The notes below the pieces were generated by a model. It ran no database searches and had not been told where the DNA came from. It saw only the letters and a list, made by a program, of their open reading frames with translations. Made by a program: the position numbers and the translations under genes. Below are positions 10,481 through 22,565 of a stretch of 64,000 nt of DNA, piece by piece (positions within the stretch are counted from its first letter, which is position 1; each line of letters begins with the position of its first letter). Origin of the DNA: Perognathus longimembris pacificus (Eukaryota; Chordata; Mammalia; Rodentia; Heteromyidae); the NCBI RefSeq assembly GCF_023159225.1, contig NC_063166.1:46741149-46805148 (forward strand). Direction: 5' to 3'.

Positions 10481-11345
10481 AAGTGAAATAAAACATGAGC
10501 TGGATCTATGCTTTCAAGAGTTTTCCCCTGGTTGTTTGTTTTTTTTGTGTGGTAGTTTCAAATGTTACAATTTCAATCCTTGAATCATTTGGAGTTTTTA
10601 TTTTTTTAAACAGGGTGAGAGATAAAGCTCTAGTTCAAATCTCCCCTTTGTGGAGAACCAGTTTCCCAAGCATCATTGGTTGAAGAGGCTGTTTTTCCTC
10701 TAGTGAACAATTTTTACTACTCTACCAAAAATCAGATGACAGTAACTGGGTTGTTTTATCACTAGTTCTTTTATTATACTGAATTGGTCTTCATGTCTGT
10801 TTTTGTGCCAGTACAAAAAGCTGTTTTTATTACTATGGCTCTCATATAATTTGAAGTCTGGTATTATATTACCCCCAGTAGTGTGCTTTTTTATTTTTGT
10901 TATTCAGAGTCTTTACTACTTCCATGTGAATTTTTAGATTTACTTTTTCTACTTCTTCAAAGAGTGACATTGGAAGTTTAATCGGTATTGCATTGATTGT
11001 ATTGATTGCTTTTTGGCAGTATGACCATTTTTATAGTCATTCTGTCCATCAGTGAGCATGGAAGATCTTTCCATCTTCTGTTGCTTCCTTCAATGTTTGT
11101 ATTCAAGGTTTTATGGTTTTCATTATAGACCTTTTACCTCCTTGGTTAACTTTTATTCCTAGATTGATTTGTTGTTGCTTTATTTGTTTTGCTTCAGTCC
11201 ACTGTGAATGTGATTGTTTTTCTGTTCATTTGGGGTATCTAGAAAAGCCACTGATTTGAGGGTATTGAATTTAAGTCCTGCTACATTGCTGAAAGATCTT
11301 TATCAGATCTGGTATTTCAATTTCCCAGAAAATTAGATCAAAAAT
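10480..11345 (-). mobile_element. Old LINE-1 ORF2 fragment, inverted
   Basis: Read on the minus strand this resembles the part of LINE-1 ORF2 between reverse transcriptase and C-terminal domain. On the plus strand typical antisense LINE-1 wording is visible, for example the GAGAACCAGTTTCCCAAGCATCA and TTTTTGTGCCAGTACAAAAAGCTG-like stretches. Many stops and indels; both ends are truncated and no 3' UTR or tail was seen. It belongs to an older family than the element at 1-8137. Confidence 0.7.
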
Positions 11346-11356
11346 TGACAAATGGG

Positions 11357-11475
11357 TCAGATACTGGTGGCTCACAACTATAATCCTAGCTTCTCAGGAA
11401 GCTGAAATATGAGGATTATGGTTCAAAGCCAGCATGAGCAAACAAATTAAATGACTTGTATCTTCAGCTAGCCAG
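11357..11475 (+). mobile_element. B1-like SINE monomer
   Basis: Begins ACTGGTGGCTCACAACTATAATCC, a diverged 7SL-like SINE head, followed by the GGAAGCTGAAATATGAGGATTATGG block. The right Geo half is missing or unrecognisable. Confidence 0.75.
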
Positions 11476-11848
11476 CAAAACATTGAAATGGAAGCATGGC
11501 AAAAGAGGTGATTCTTGAATAAGAGCTATTGCCTCTATGCCACCTCCACAAGCACCCCACAGAGCATTTCTAAGTATCAGGTTACAACGTATTCCCAAGA
11601 ACTGAATATGCCTAGCCATGTAAGAACATAGGTAGAATGAGGTCAGAAATAAAAAAAAAAAAAAGCTAAAGGAATACAAACGATAAAAACTTATTAATAT
11701 TCTTAGGTGATAGAAAAAAGATTGAATTTCTTGTTTTGCAAGCAGCTTCAATGGGAGAAAAACTTGGGAATAAAAGAAAGGAATATTGAAAATAAAAGAA
11801 AATAACATAAATAAAAATGTAACAGACATATCTTAAAATGTTTTAAGC
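11476..11848. other. Unassigned sequence with an A15-like tract
   Basis: A 121-codon minus-strand frame (11464-11829) crosses this interval. It is rich in Phe, Leu and Ser from T-rich DNA, starts inside a SINE and resembles no protein I know, so I do not call a gene. Confidence 0.5.
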
Positions 11849-12078
11849 CAGGTACCACCTACTCATTCCTGGAACCTTAGCTACTCAGGAGGCTGAGATC
11901 AAAGTTTGAAGCCAACCTGGGTAGGAAAGTCCATGAGATTCCTACTTCCACTTAACTACCAAAAAGCCAAATGTGGAGCTGTGGCTTAATAGTAGAGCAT
12001 TAGCCTTGAGAACAAAGGTTTAGGGACAGCACCCAGGCCCTGAGTTCAAGTCCCAGGACAAGCACCAAAAAATAAAGC
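11849..12078 (+). mobile_element. B1-like/Geo composite SINE
   Basis: Diverged 7SL-like head (GCTACTCAGGAGGCTGAGATC), middle block ending in ACCAAAAAGCCA, and a Geo right half (GAGCTGTGGCTTAATAGTAGAG to CAAGTCCCAGGACAAGCACC), ending in an A-rich tail. Confidence 0.85.
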
Positions 12079-12079
12079 T

Positions 12080-12345
12080 GATAGGCCAGACACAGTGGCC
12101 CATGCCTGTGATCCTAGCTACTCACAAGGCAAATATGAGGCTAGCTTAGAAAAATATCTTACATATACTCCCATTTTGATGAATAAGCGAGAGAAGGGGC
12201 ATGTGCCTATAACAGATGCATCCACATGGAAGACTGTAGATAGGAGGATATTGTTCAGATAAAACAATAACTAAAGCCAAAAAGGGCATGGCTCAAGTGC
12301 TAGAGCACCTGCTTACCAAGTAACTATTCAAATAAATAAAATGAA
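12080..12345 (+). mobile_element. Diverged B1-like/Geo composite SINE
   Basis: Starts directly after the previous SINE tail with GGCCAGACACAGTGGCCCATGCCTG and ends with a GGCATGGCTCAAGTGCTAGAG block. The middle is unlike the common composite family, so this may be an older subfamily or a SINE with an internal insertion. Confidence 0.6.
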
Positions 12346-12432
12346 GATAAGGAAACAGAATGTGAAGAAGAAATGATCTTTCTAATCTCTGTTAAGGATA
12401 CAACATGAATATATAATACTATAATACCTAGT

Positions 12433-12434
<2 letters not shown>

Positions 12435-12470
<36 letters not shown>
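12435..12470. repeat. (CA)n microsatellite
   Basis: An uninterrupted run of about 18 CA units. Confidence 0.97.
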
Positions 12471-12476
<6 letters not shown>

Positions 12477-13568
12477 AGGTGTATAATGATATAAAGAACA
12501 GACTGAAAAAATCACAATCAGAACTCTAACTCATTCATGAATTATGCTAATTTTCACATTAATTTTTTTTCTAATTCTAATAGTCTTTTTCCTTCTATGA
12601 CCTTTATTATGTGTATATTAGTGTGCCAGCATACCCATGCACTTAACACTTTGGAAGTTTCATTCTTTTTATACCTCCATGCTATGAATACCTATGGTAG
12701 AATAGCTATGGGAAAAGATTTGATATCCATGTGCTTTTTTACTTTTCCTTTGTAAATATGTAATCAAAGCAAAAGCGTCATTTAACCACTAAATATCCAA
12801 TACAGATCTATATCCCATGTGATGAATGCTGGGTATAGCAGAATAAGTATAATAAGATAAATATCATTTCATGTCAGAACTTAATGTCTTAGATCTGCTT
12901 GTCTTACTTTGGAGACAGAGTTCCTAGACCAAAAACAAGATAATCAAAAATAATTGTAGACACTTTTAACTTCACTGTTCTCTGTTTAGCAATTAGTTAC
13001 ATTTTAGAAGAAATTGCAGATATTGCCAGTTATTTAATAGTAGCATGAACATAACCTATAAATTGTTATGGAAATATTATGGTATTGGGGAAGTGTTGCT
13101 CCTATGTGTTCTAATCAATAAATAAAGCCAATGAACTGAGTGCAAGTTTGCTATTGATCTTCTGTAGTCACTGAATTTCCATGTGATGTAACCATTCTAT
13201 TAGTAGCTAGGACTGCTGGAATCCTACTGAGTCATTTGAGTGGCAAAAGGTTAATATGCTACTTTTTGTCCTTCCATTTTACTCAGGGTAGTTGTAAAAA
13301 AGTAAGATATTTAATCATGCCAATGTTCTTTTGAATAATTAAATTATTAGGGGGGGTGATTTTGGGGGTTTTTGTTTTGTTTTGTTTTGCTATATTTTCT
13401 CCATGATAGATTGGCTGAGAATAATTCATTGCAAAGTTCAATTATAGTCATGACTGTTTGTTACAGGAACATAATGAGCTTAGTTTTTTTTAAAACAATG
13501 AATCAACCAAACTCAAATTACAAATAAAGGAGAAATAAATGGAGAGATGGAGGGAGAAGAGAGAGAGA
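12471..13568. other. Unassigned AT-rich sequence
   Basis: No gene, SINE or LTR recognised. A G/T-rich tract lies at about 13348-13389. Likely ancestral non-repetitive DNA or repeats too decayed to see. Confidence 0.5.
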
Positions 13569-13615
13569 GGGAGGGAGGGAGGGAGGGAGGGAGGGAGGGA
13601 GGGAGGGAGGGAGGG
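13569..13615. repeat. (GGGA)n tetranucleotide array
   Basis: About 12 GGGA units on the plus strand, preceded by GA repeats. Four or more G3 runs on one strand make it a sequence-level candidate for G-quadruplex formation. It lies just before the poly-T-less end of an inverted SINE. Confidence 0.95.
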
Positions 13616-13631
13616 TATATATCTGTGTGTG

Positions 13632-13840
13632 TTGGTCCTGGGCCTGGGCACTGTCCCTAAACTTTTTTGCTCAAGGCTGGCACTCTACCACGTGAACCAC
13701 AGCTTCACTTCTGGCTTTTGGTGGTTAATTAGAGGTAAGTCCAACAGACTTTCATGCCTAGACTGGCTTTGAACTTTGATCCTCAGAACTCTGCCTCCTG
13801 AGTAGCTAGGATTACAGGAATGAGCCACTAGTACCCAGCT
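13632..13840 (-). mobile_element. B1-like/Geo composite SINE, inverted
   Basis: Geo half first (GGTCCTGGGCCTGGGCACTGTCCCT, then GCTCAAGGCTGGCACTCTACC). The reverse complement of the B1-like head follows (CTGCCTCCTGAGTAGCTAGGATTACAGG...). Confidence 0.85.
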
Positions 13841-15503
13841 AAACAGAAAATTTTTATCAACATAAGGCATTCATGTTCAATCACCAAAATTTCTCACATT
13901 GAGTTCTCAGTCTTATTTTCTTAGAAAATATCATCAGTTATTTCAAAGCTGAGATACTTAAAACTTCACATCTCATTCTTGAGCCAGTTTCTTCTAAGAA
14001 TCAACCACTCATCGGTACAAATGGTAGACATTCCTGGAAGGCAAGAAAGTCATTGGGATCAAAGCTCTACCTTCTTGGGGCTGGTCCACTACAGAGGCTC
14101 ACTGAGTTACAATGATAACTCAGATTAGTTTTATGGGAGACCAGTACATGGCAGACAGAGCACTGGGTACCTGGGGATCTTCTGAGATGTGCTCCTAGAC
14201 TTCAGTTTATACAGACCTCCAAGTAGACCCCAGTAAGGAGGTTATGTCTAAATTCACTGAAGGATCAAACATACAAAGTCTAATATTTGATATGAATATG
14301 GCCAGCTTCTTTATTATTAATCTGTTCATGCAATATATTTTTCTGGTTTGGGTTTTTGTTGTTGTTGTTGTTGTTGTTTTACTTTTGATACATCTACACT
14401 GTTTTACTTGAAGTGATTTCCTTATAGATGCCATAGATTCCGGAAAAGTCTCTCCTATCAGTGCAAATGTTAACTTCCTACTGTGCAAAGTCCTTTTTAG
14501 ACACTGATAGTGCAGCCTAGAATACAGGCAGAAGGATTATAAGTTTTATTCTATTTCTAGCCCAGAGAGTGAAAATGGGTTTGTCATGGTTTCTATCTAC
14601 CTGCTCTGGAAGGTGAGATTGGTGCCCTGCGCCAGGATGTCTCCACCCTAAGGTATGATCACAAAGGGAACCAGGTAACAGATCTCAATATTAGAAATAA
14701 TAAGTGAAACATTGGTTATGGGCATTTTCTGTCTGTATCTAGAAGGTAGGCAGTTTTCTACAGAGTCCAAATCTCATCTAAAGATCCTGCCTTCCATTCA
14801 GTGCTTCTTTGCTTCCATTCCATTCTGACCACCAGCTTTCTGGGTATAACGGATAGCATATGACACTTTTACGCATACTGCTTTCCAAAATGATAGCTTG
14901 GTCTGTGATGATTACAGTTCTGAGAAATGTTTCCTCTCTCTTTAGCACTATCCATCTGCAAATCACAGTGAATTAAAGGATGTTTCTACAGAGTTCCTGA
15001 AGGAGGCAACATTTTTTAGGGAGACTTACCCTGGTCTCATTCTAGAAACCATAAATGTCATGGTCTATGAGAGGGAGGAAATCAATCCTATTCCCTTAAA
15101 CACAAGCTCAGATGCTAAGCTCACGGTGGTGACAGAAGATAAGTAAAGCAGGAAAACCACAAAAGGAGACTCCAAAAGTAGGTGACCATGATGTGACCTA
15201 GAAAGGACTGCTTTGAGAGGACCAGTGACAGGGACAGGAAAGAGAGGAGTATCTCTGAAGAGGAAAGGGCATTTGTGGGAGGATATTTGATTTGAACTGA
15301 AGAAAAGTTCCCAGTTAATGTACATATGCTTAAACAAATAATGGTGTCTTCATCACTGGGGTTAGCCAGATAAGTAGGGGCTCCCAGCTCTGCAAGAAGC
15401 TCAAAGATTCAGAGAAAGAACAGAAAAGTTCCTTCATGATTCTGGATAGTAGTGCGTGTTGGGGTCCCAAAGAAGTAGATTTTGAGATAAAGAGCTTAGT
15501 ACA
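13841..15503. other. Unassigned sequence with a short (GTT)n array
   Basis: About 1.7 kb with no recognisable repeat except eight GTT units at 14356-14379. Short frames on the minus strand (14207-14488, 15065-15337) show no domain. A TGTTGGGGTCCC string at about 15459 resembles the 5' end of the ERVK-like LTRs here, but the following sequence does not match, so no LTR is called. Confidence 0.5.
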
Positions 15504-15815
15504 TAGAAATTTTATTTTAACTTTTCATTTATATTTTTATTTAACTAGTTGTACAAAGGAGTTTCAATTCAATATCAATTTATGAGTACAATGCATCTTG
15601 ACCAATGTCACCCCTGCAGCATTTTCCTCATCTCTCCCAACCCCACACATCCCATCTCCCAGTCCTACCCATCCCACCTCTCCCAACCCATCCATCCCAC
15701 CTCTCCCAACCCCAACCATCCTACCTCTCCCAACTCCATCAATCTCCTCCAAGATACCAAGTTCCATTTTCTCATAACACATAGGAATTTTATTTAAGAT
15801 AATCTTGAAAGAGGG
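15504..15815 (-). mobile_element. Old LINE-1 3' UTR, inverted, carrying a minisatellite
   Basis: The stretch AGTTGTACAAAGGAGTTTCAATTC ... AATGCATCTTGACCAATGTCACCC recurs in the same orientation at about 34205 and 46410 (with differences). It is the reverse complement of an older LINE-1 3' UTR type. The C-rich part, equivalent to the LINE-1 G-rich tract, has expanded into imperfect tandem repeats. An 82-codon frame over it is an artefact of these repeats. Confidence 0.7.
15636..15740. repeat. Imperfect CT/C-rich minisatellite
   Basis: Three to four copies of a roughly 24-29-bp unit built on CATCCCACCTCTCCCAACC, inside the inverted LINE-1 3' UTR. Confidence 0.7.
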
Positions 15816-18800
15816 TGAGGGAGAATTAAGCAAAGAAGCTGGTTTAAGGGGTGTAAGTTAGCTCTTCTTCTGGGTTCTACATCAGAATCTTGATAGCAAT
15901 ACTTCAGTCAGTCATTAGGCTGGCCTAAGATAGAGGGATAACAGAGTAAAGCATCTCTTTTCAGTTTAGGCACTTTCCAAATAAGGCCCAAGAGCTGTCT
16001 GATAGAACTCTGCCTCTGGGAAAGTGAATCGTCCTGGCTGATAAGCTGGGTATCCATTATAGCTCACCCTTTATCCCATTATCAAATAAGGGCTAGGAGC
16101 AACCACTGAAGGACTGAGAGAAACAGAAAAGAAACAGTGTAGCCCTTGCTTCTACAGCTGGTGGTAGGTATAGCTGATACTTCTGGCCTCCCTCCTTTGC
16201 TACTCATTCTGGGTTTCTACACTCTTGCCAGCTTCTCCTCTCATCCCAGTGGGTTCCCTGGGGTGTGATCCACATATACATACCTAAAAAAATCCCAGTT
16301 CCTGCTCACAGCAGCTTCCTTAGGTTCAAGATGCTATACTTTCCATCTTGCCATGAAAAGTAGGCAAGGAGCAAGTGGAAGGTAACCAGGGGCGTTATTT
16401 AAGTACTAAATATCTTCATCCCTTCCCAACTACAACAATAGTGGAGGACTAGGAAAAAGTTGCATGTTATTACCTGAAGCAGTCTTCCTATGTCTCCATC
16501 TTGGAGAATATATTAATCCCATCTATTCGTCATGAATCAAAGCTAACCAGACTTCCAGAATCACCAGGAAGCGGCACAGGCTCCTGGAAATGGGTTTGCA
16601 GTTAAGTGTACATTAACACCCCAAGGTCTCATTTCTGAGTCCATTTATGCTGCTTTCAGCATTACCAGTAGCCACAGCTTCATTTTGAATTCTCTGAAAT
16701 GAGTTGCAGGATGTGATGATGAGAGGCTGAAGAGAGCGTCCCCTGTCACACCTGCCAGCTTGGCTGATTACAGATCTCATCCGTTCATCAGTGTCACATG
16801 GTATTTTGGCAAGAGTGGCTCCAGGGTTTTACATGGTTTTGCAAAGCAGGACCCTAACCCCACCCCTGAGCCTTTCTGGGCAATATTTTTAAAAGTCAGA
16901 TCTATCTGCCCAACCAGAAGGATTCTTCCTTCAGTCACAGCACCTCTTGTGTCATTATCATTCAAGGCCACAGTCTGCCTTGTGATTTTTGCTGAATAGC
17001 AGTGAGAAATGTCATTTTTAAAAAAGAGAAAGATGGGTTTTTGTTTTTGTTCATATTTTGTTTTGTTTAACATGGAGTTGGCTGTTAAGAAGGGCTGAGG
17101 CTAGAGAGTATGGAAGAAGTATTTTGGGGATAAATTCAGGAGGGTTGAAGAAGGCATATTTGGAAATACCTAGAGACAAAATCTTATGGGATGCTGATAA
17201 AGTGTCAGGAGAGAAGATAAACAAGGAGGGAAAACAAAATGTCAGCACTTTCCATCATAAGGGATGGGCAAGCTATTGAAATCCATATATATATAATATT
17301 AAGACATTCAGGCTTTCCCCAAAGATCATGGGGGAAAAAAAGCATTTCAAGCAGGAAGTCATAGTGGTTGAGCCTGAGAGACTGGAGGCAGGCAGGACAT
17401 TAGACAGGAAATCTAGCTAGGAGGTATCCCAGCAATACATACCCAGGAAGGATGCTGGGAAGGCATTGTGGTTCCTTCTAACGCTACTTTATAACAGGTA
17501 TAGCTTAGATGGAGAAAGTGATCAGGGAAACTGAGATTTGTTTTACTTTTGTAAATGTCACTTTCTAAACCAAGTAGACGATATGGGTCAGTTATTTGGG
17601 ATATCGCCTTGACTTATTTAAATGAAAATAGAATTGTGTCTTCTGAGGGGTGAGATCTCACCAAGGGGTATTCATTGCAGGCCTAGTATACTGCTCCCTG
17701 CACAGATCTCTGTGAAAATTATTGCTGACTTCTGCCTTGGGGCACTTGAGAACCATCTTTCTCACACAAGATTCCTGGGAAGTCTGTGTGGGCCACACTC
17801 TTAGCATGTCTGTAAAAGCCTTTCTTGGTTGAAGTACACCAAACCACTCATCCATTTCCCCACATTCTTCGTGTTGATCAAGCATGGAGTGTTCTGTTGC
17901 CCTGTCTTGTTCCTTGAGTCTCTACAATGGTAACCCACATCCCCACCCCATTTTTCCTACCTTTCCTACCGAATGATTTCACCAGAAAAAAATAAATTTC
18001 AAAGGAATGAATACCAAATTTCTCTGACTTGAAAGCCTTGCCTAACCTCAAACACATCTCCACTGCTGAGAAGACAAAACCCAGGCGGGATAGAGAACCT
18101 GTCTCAGGGAGCTAATTCACACCAGCTCTAACCACAAGGAGGTGCTAATGGCCAGAGGGCACAGTGCTGGCACATGCGTGGGCGTCTTCACTGCAAACCC
18201 AGACTGAGCCCCTAAACCAGCAAAGGCACTTTTATTGGATTCCACTGATCAGCCTGCTCAAGAACAGGGTGGCCGATGGACTGCTGGGTAGGCAGCCAAC
18301 TAATCAAGTTTATCCAAAACCTAAGCTGTGTAAACGAGACTTGGCCAGCCCTGATTATCTGAAATTTGCTTTTTACCCCCTCTTCCTTCTCTCTTATCCA
18401 TCTGTGTTTGATTGCCTCTCAATTAAACTACAACTAGCCTCCTCCAAGGCAAGTAAATAATTTGCATGCAGCTGGCTAACCTTCCTAAAAAGATCTGAAT
18501 TGTTCCATGCTATTGCCACTCACAATGTAAAAATGGTATTACTCATGAAGTTCCAATTTTTTTTAAATCCTTGATAAATTAGAAAAATATTTATATCTGT
18601 TTTCAATTTGTAATTCACTTAAAGCTTCACAATTCTGTTTGTCATTCTAATTCAAGTTTACTACTAGGAGTGGCATTAGGGGAAAAAAAAGTGAATTTGA
18701 AGTTTAAATCCTGGCTGTTGCAATTATGAAGCCATAAGCAAGGAAACTGACCTTCATCATAGGCCTTAGTCTTCTCATCAGTAAAATAGACACGAAAAAA

Positions 18801-18868
18801 TAAACTTTTCAATGTTATATTGAAGCTGAATTGAAATAAACCATGTAAACTGTTTGAGAATATGGCCA
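15816..18868. other. Unassigned mostly non-repetitive sequence
   Basis: About 3 kb with no repeat I recognise. Small overlapping frames at 16760-16999 (+), 16777-17073 (-) and 18164-18460 (+) are under 100 codons and have no motif. The stretch has moderate GC and little low-complexity DNA, so it may be ancestral single-copy DNA. Cross-species alignment would show whether any part is conserved. Confidence 0.5.
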
Positions 18869-19350
18869 AGAATAATTTTTATTCATTTCTTTATTGACAA
18901 AGTGCTGGGTTACATTTTCATATGTAAGGCAATGAGTACATTTCTTATCCAGCTTGTTACTTCCTCCTTCACACATACCGCCCCCCCACCCCTGCCACCT
19001 TCCTCCATCTCCACCCCACTATGAGTTGTACAGTTGGTTTATACCATATAGTTTTGTAAGTATTGCGGTTGCATTGGTTTGTCTTTTTATCCTTTGTCTC
19101 TCAAGTTTGGTATGCCCTTTCCCTTCCCTAGTTCAACACATGTATATATAATATCCAGTATACCAAATCAGTTACAGTGATATCAGGGGTAAAACCATGG
19201 GAAAGAAAAAGAAAAAGGGCATAATTTCACATGGTATGTTGAAAATAACAACAACAATGATAAACCATTTGCGTCCATAATATGGAGTTCATTTCACGTA
19301 GCATCATCTTATGTGTTCATATGGGCATAGCTATTGAGCTATTGTGATCT
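18869..19350 (-). mobile_element. LINE-1 3' UTR, inverted, 5'-truncated
   Basis: Starts with a T-rich stretch, then TACATTTTCATATGTAAGGCAATG, a C-rich tract (18978-19016) and ...GTTTTGTAAGTATTGCGGTTG, and ends with CATCATCTTATGTGTTCATATGG. These are reverse complements of the 3' UTR of the LINE-1 at 1-8137 (compare 7665-8130). The order is collinear and lacks ORF2, a typical 5'-truncated insertion. Confidence 0.85.
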
Positions 19351-21081
19351 TCTGCTAGGATTATCCTAGATGCATTCTCTTCAGAATAATAATTTTTGAG
19401 CTCAGTTTTTGGCATCAGATTCTCATCTCTTAAACAAATTAACTCACTTGCATACAGCCTAAGCATGTTCCTAGAAAATATGGCTTCCTTGAAAAAAAAA
19501 AGCAGGAAGCCTTTATTAAGTTCAGGACAAAGAAGTATGTGATACAAAGAGAAAAATAGAGAAATAGCTAATTTACAAAAGGAATCTATTTGTTGTCCTG
19601 TTTTAAAAAAACACTCAAATAACTTTCAGATAATTTTTGCTCCAACTTTTGTTTTTTGTGTTTTTATAAATCACTATAAATGTCCAACATACTCCAGGCT
19701 GAAGAGGAATAAATTCCTGTAATCTGGAGAATGGCCACAAGTTTACAGATTGACTCAGAGGAAAAGACAAGAAGTCCCAAGAGCCCTGTTGCTAGGATCT
19801 GGGCCAGCTTCCCCTCCCCCCACTCTGGTTAATAGGTCAAGAGAGCAAGTGACAGATACATCCTTTGAGATCAAAATGCTGAAGTGTTGGGAGGGAGCTT
19901 GGGCACTAGCTTTTATCTTATCACCTTTAAAATTAGATTTTTAAGTACCTTATCAGTAGAGCCTAATGATAGCTTAGTACTCAGAGTGTTGTCAAAGTCT
20001 TTAAGTACCTTTATTTATTTGAATGTTCCTTTAAAAAATGGGATTTTTGAAGTTGGTTCTGCAAAGCAATTCTTTGAATAGATAATGCCCAAGACATCAA
20101 CAGGAACATATTTAGCAAGAATATCTTAGGGACCAAAAGTTTTAAGAAATACACAGGACTAATATAGTTTTAAAACTTTAAGACTCTAAAGGTCCTTAGA
20201 ATATTTTTATAAGGGAAAAAATGAATCTCTGAACACTTAAGTGGTATACTGAAAGTTACAAAAATCAAAAGTTGCAGCCAAAATTTTCTGATAGTTATTT
20301 AAGTACTTTTTTTAAAGGAAAATAAATGGACTACTTTTGTAAATTAGCCAGTTCTGTATTTTCCTTGTTGTACCACCTATTTCTTTTTTCTCATTGGCTG
20401 CTAAATATATATTTGAATAGTTAATTTATTTATGTTCAGGATGTATTTTTAAATACTGAATATACTTTAAATTGAGGGATGATCGATCTTATCAATAGTG
20501 ATGAGATCAATGAGTTCAAGGGGACTCTGTAAGGAAAACTTGTGGGAAGGGAGTTTGGGGTTACTCACAGAGCGGAAGGACAGGGCCCATCAGCATGAAG
20601 CACACCATCAACATTCCATGTGGTCAGACAAGCTCTTCCCTTAGGTTAAACTAGACCACCTGGATCACTGAAAAGTCTCACAAAAGGAAGTTCTCCTAGT
20701 CACTGCTCAGGACTGAGTGCTGAGGAGGTGCCAAGGTAAGGTTATGTGCAAATCCTCCAGGGAGGGGTGTATTTCCATAAGGTGTTTGGTTCTAAGGCGG
20801 TGGGGAGGGGGACAGAAATAACTTTGAATCCTCCTTTAGGTTGAGGATGTGCTGAAAATGATTCTTACTGATGACATTAATAATCTGGGGAATCTAAAAC
20901 TGATTTTTTTTTAATTAGCTGCTTTTGGAATTATAATCAAAGCTCCCTAGAGGAAATTAATTTAGGAAAAGAATTCTTGTGGGTCCAGAAATTCTAAAAG
21001 ATTTTTCCCACATTGCATCTCTACATTAAAAAAAAACTTACACAAATACCTAAATATAACACTTTAAAAGCAATTCAAACT
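19351..21081. other. Unassigned AT-rich sequence
   Basis: No SINE, LINE or LTR recognised. Frames at 19750-19944 and 19884-20081 are short and featureless. A moderately GC-richer segment lies at about 20500-20830. Confidence 0.5.
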
Positions 21082-21300
21082 GCACTCTGGTGGCTCATGC
21101 TTGTTATCCGAGCTACTCAGGAGGCTGAGATCTCAGGATGGCAATTAAAAGCCAACTTGGGATAAGTCCATGAGACTCTTATTTCCAATTAACCAAATAA
21201 AAGCCATTAGTAGAAGTATGGCTCAAGTGGTAGAGTACCAGCTATGACTGAAAAAGTCAAGTGAATGGCCTTGAGTTCAAGCCCTGGTATTGGCATTTAC
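21082..21300 (+). mobile_element. B1-like/Geo composite SINE with CA-rich tail
   Basis: Head GGTGGCTCATGCTTGTTATCC, GAGGCTGAGATCTCAGGAT, and Geo half ATGGCTCAAGTGGTAGAG ... GAGTTCAAGCCCTGGTATTGG. The element runs directly into a dinucleotide array in place of an A-tail. Confidence 0.9.
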
Positions 21301-21301
21301 A

Positions 21302-21302
<1 letters not shown>

Positions 21303-21347
<45 letters not shown>
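21303..21347. repeat. (GC)n(AC)n microsatellite at a SINE tail
   Basis: About five GC units followed by about 17-18 AC units. Alternating purine-pyrimidine sequence of this kind can adopt Z-DNA in principle. Confidence 0.95.
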
Positions 21348-21349
<2 letters not shown>

Positions 21350-21400
21350 GCGCCTTTCTCTCATCTTTTTTCCAGCTTTTTTTATATAGATTTAAAACTA

Positions 21401-21434
21401 CACTAAAAGTATGAGTCACTAAAAGTATGAGTCA
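21401..21434. repeat. Perfect 16-bp tandem duplication with two AP-1-like motifs
   Basis: CACTAAAAGTATGAGT occurs at 21401-21416 and again at 21417-21432 without mismatch. Each copy plus its next two bases contains TGAGTCA (21412-21418 and 21428-21434), the consensus for AP-1 (Fos/Jun) binding, 16 bases apart. Binding or enhancer activity is not shown by the sequence. Confidence 0.8.
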
Positions 21435-22324
21435 TACTCAGTTGCGATGATGTACCTTTATTGCATATGGATATATCCACAATATCAACACTTTACACAC
21501 ATGATACTCAAATACATATTATGCATCTTTTTATATAGTTTTTTCCCTTCAGTTAAAGTCAAGAGATTTACATGAGCTAATATAAAATGATCTCATTTAT
21601 GGTTATCTCCATTTTAATTAGACATAGAACTATGGGATTACTGGAGCTACTTTCCAGTTTCCTGTTATAATCCCTGTTACAATAAATAGTCTCATTGTTA
21701 CAATGAATATTATCTTATATGTCTTCTAGAATACATTTCTTCTGTATATGAATATAAGAATCCTTCAGACAGGGCCACTAAGAAAAGCTATTGTTAGGGG
21801 AAAATATTCTTCGATTTATTCAATATGCCCAATTATCCTCCAGAGTAATTGCTTCATACAGATAGCATAAATGAGCAATACTTTACAAGGTTCTAGGCCA
21901 CCACTTTTGAGACTCAAGACTATTTTTTAAGCGCCTAAAATGCCCAGCAGCAATCAGTAGTCATCTAACCTGGCAGGGGTCACATTGTACAAGAAGAAAA
22001 ACAAATCCCCACTCAGCAAGCATCCTTCAGGCTCAAAATAAATGCTCCCTGGCCTGGCCACTGCTTGTTTCTGTGCTTGTTTAATCCTCAGGGCCTCTAC
22101 TGCTGGACCTGCCTTGTGCTTTTGTTCAATTGTCAGGAGCTAAAACTAGAAAGAAAAAAAAAGTATCCTTTTTATCATGGCTATACTGGAAGCCAAGACT
22201 CTTCTTACCAGACTTCCCCTTCAAGCCAGCCTCATCATCTCCAGTCTAAGTTGAAACTGTCTTAGCATAAGCTCCTTTGAGTGTTCATAGAAAGCATAAG
22301 CAACATAAAGACAGAAATGCTGGC
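21435..22324. other. Unassigned sequence
   Basis: AT-rich with no repeat or gene recognised. A 66-codon frame at 22065-22265 has no known motif. Confidence 0.45.
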
Positions 22325-22565
22325 TAGCTGGATGCCTGTGGCTCAGGCCTGTAATCTTAACTACTCAGAAGGCTGAGATATGAGAGTTGTGGTTTGAAGT
22401 CAGCCTGGGTGGGGGAAAAAAATGTGAAACTTATCTCCAATTAACCACCAAAAAGTCAACAGTACAGCTGTGGCTCAAGGGGTAGAGTGCTGGCCTTGAG
22501 CAAAAAACTGTTCAGGGACAGTACTCAGGGCCTGAATTCAGGTCCCAGGCCCTGAATCAAAAGGA
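22325..22565 (+). mobile_element. B1-like/Geo composite SINE
   Basis: Head GTGGCTCAGGCCTGTAATCTTAAC, CTCCAATTAACCACCAAAAAG junction, and Geo half GCTGTGGCTCAAGGGGTAGAG ... CAGGTCCCAGGCCC, then an A-rich end. Confidence 0.9.

Noticed and set aside
13569..13615. Short tandem arrays considered as CRISPR-like repeats
   Set aside because: Units are 2-4 bp without spacers, in mammalian DNA; they are microsatellites.
15455..15503. TGTTGGGGTCCC string as an LTR start
   Set aside because: Similarity to the LTR at 4644 ends after about 12 bases and no LTR end, polyadenylation signal or target duplication follows.
15549..15797. Pro/Ser/His-rich 82-codon frame resembling a repeat protein
   Set aside because: It is translated minisatellite in a LINE-1 3' UTR.
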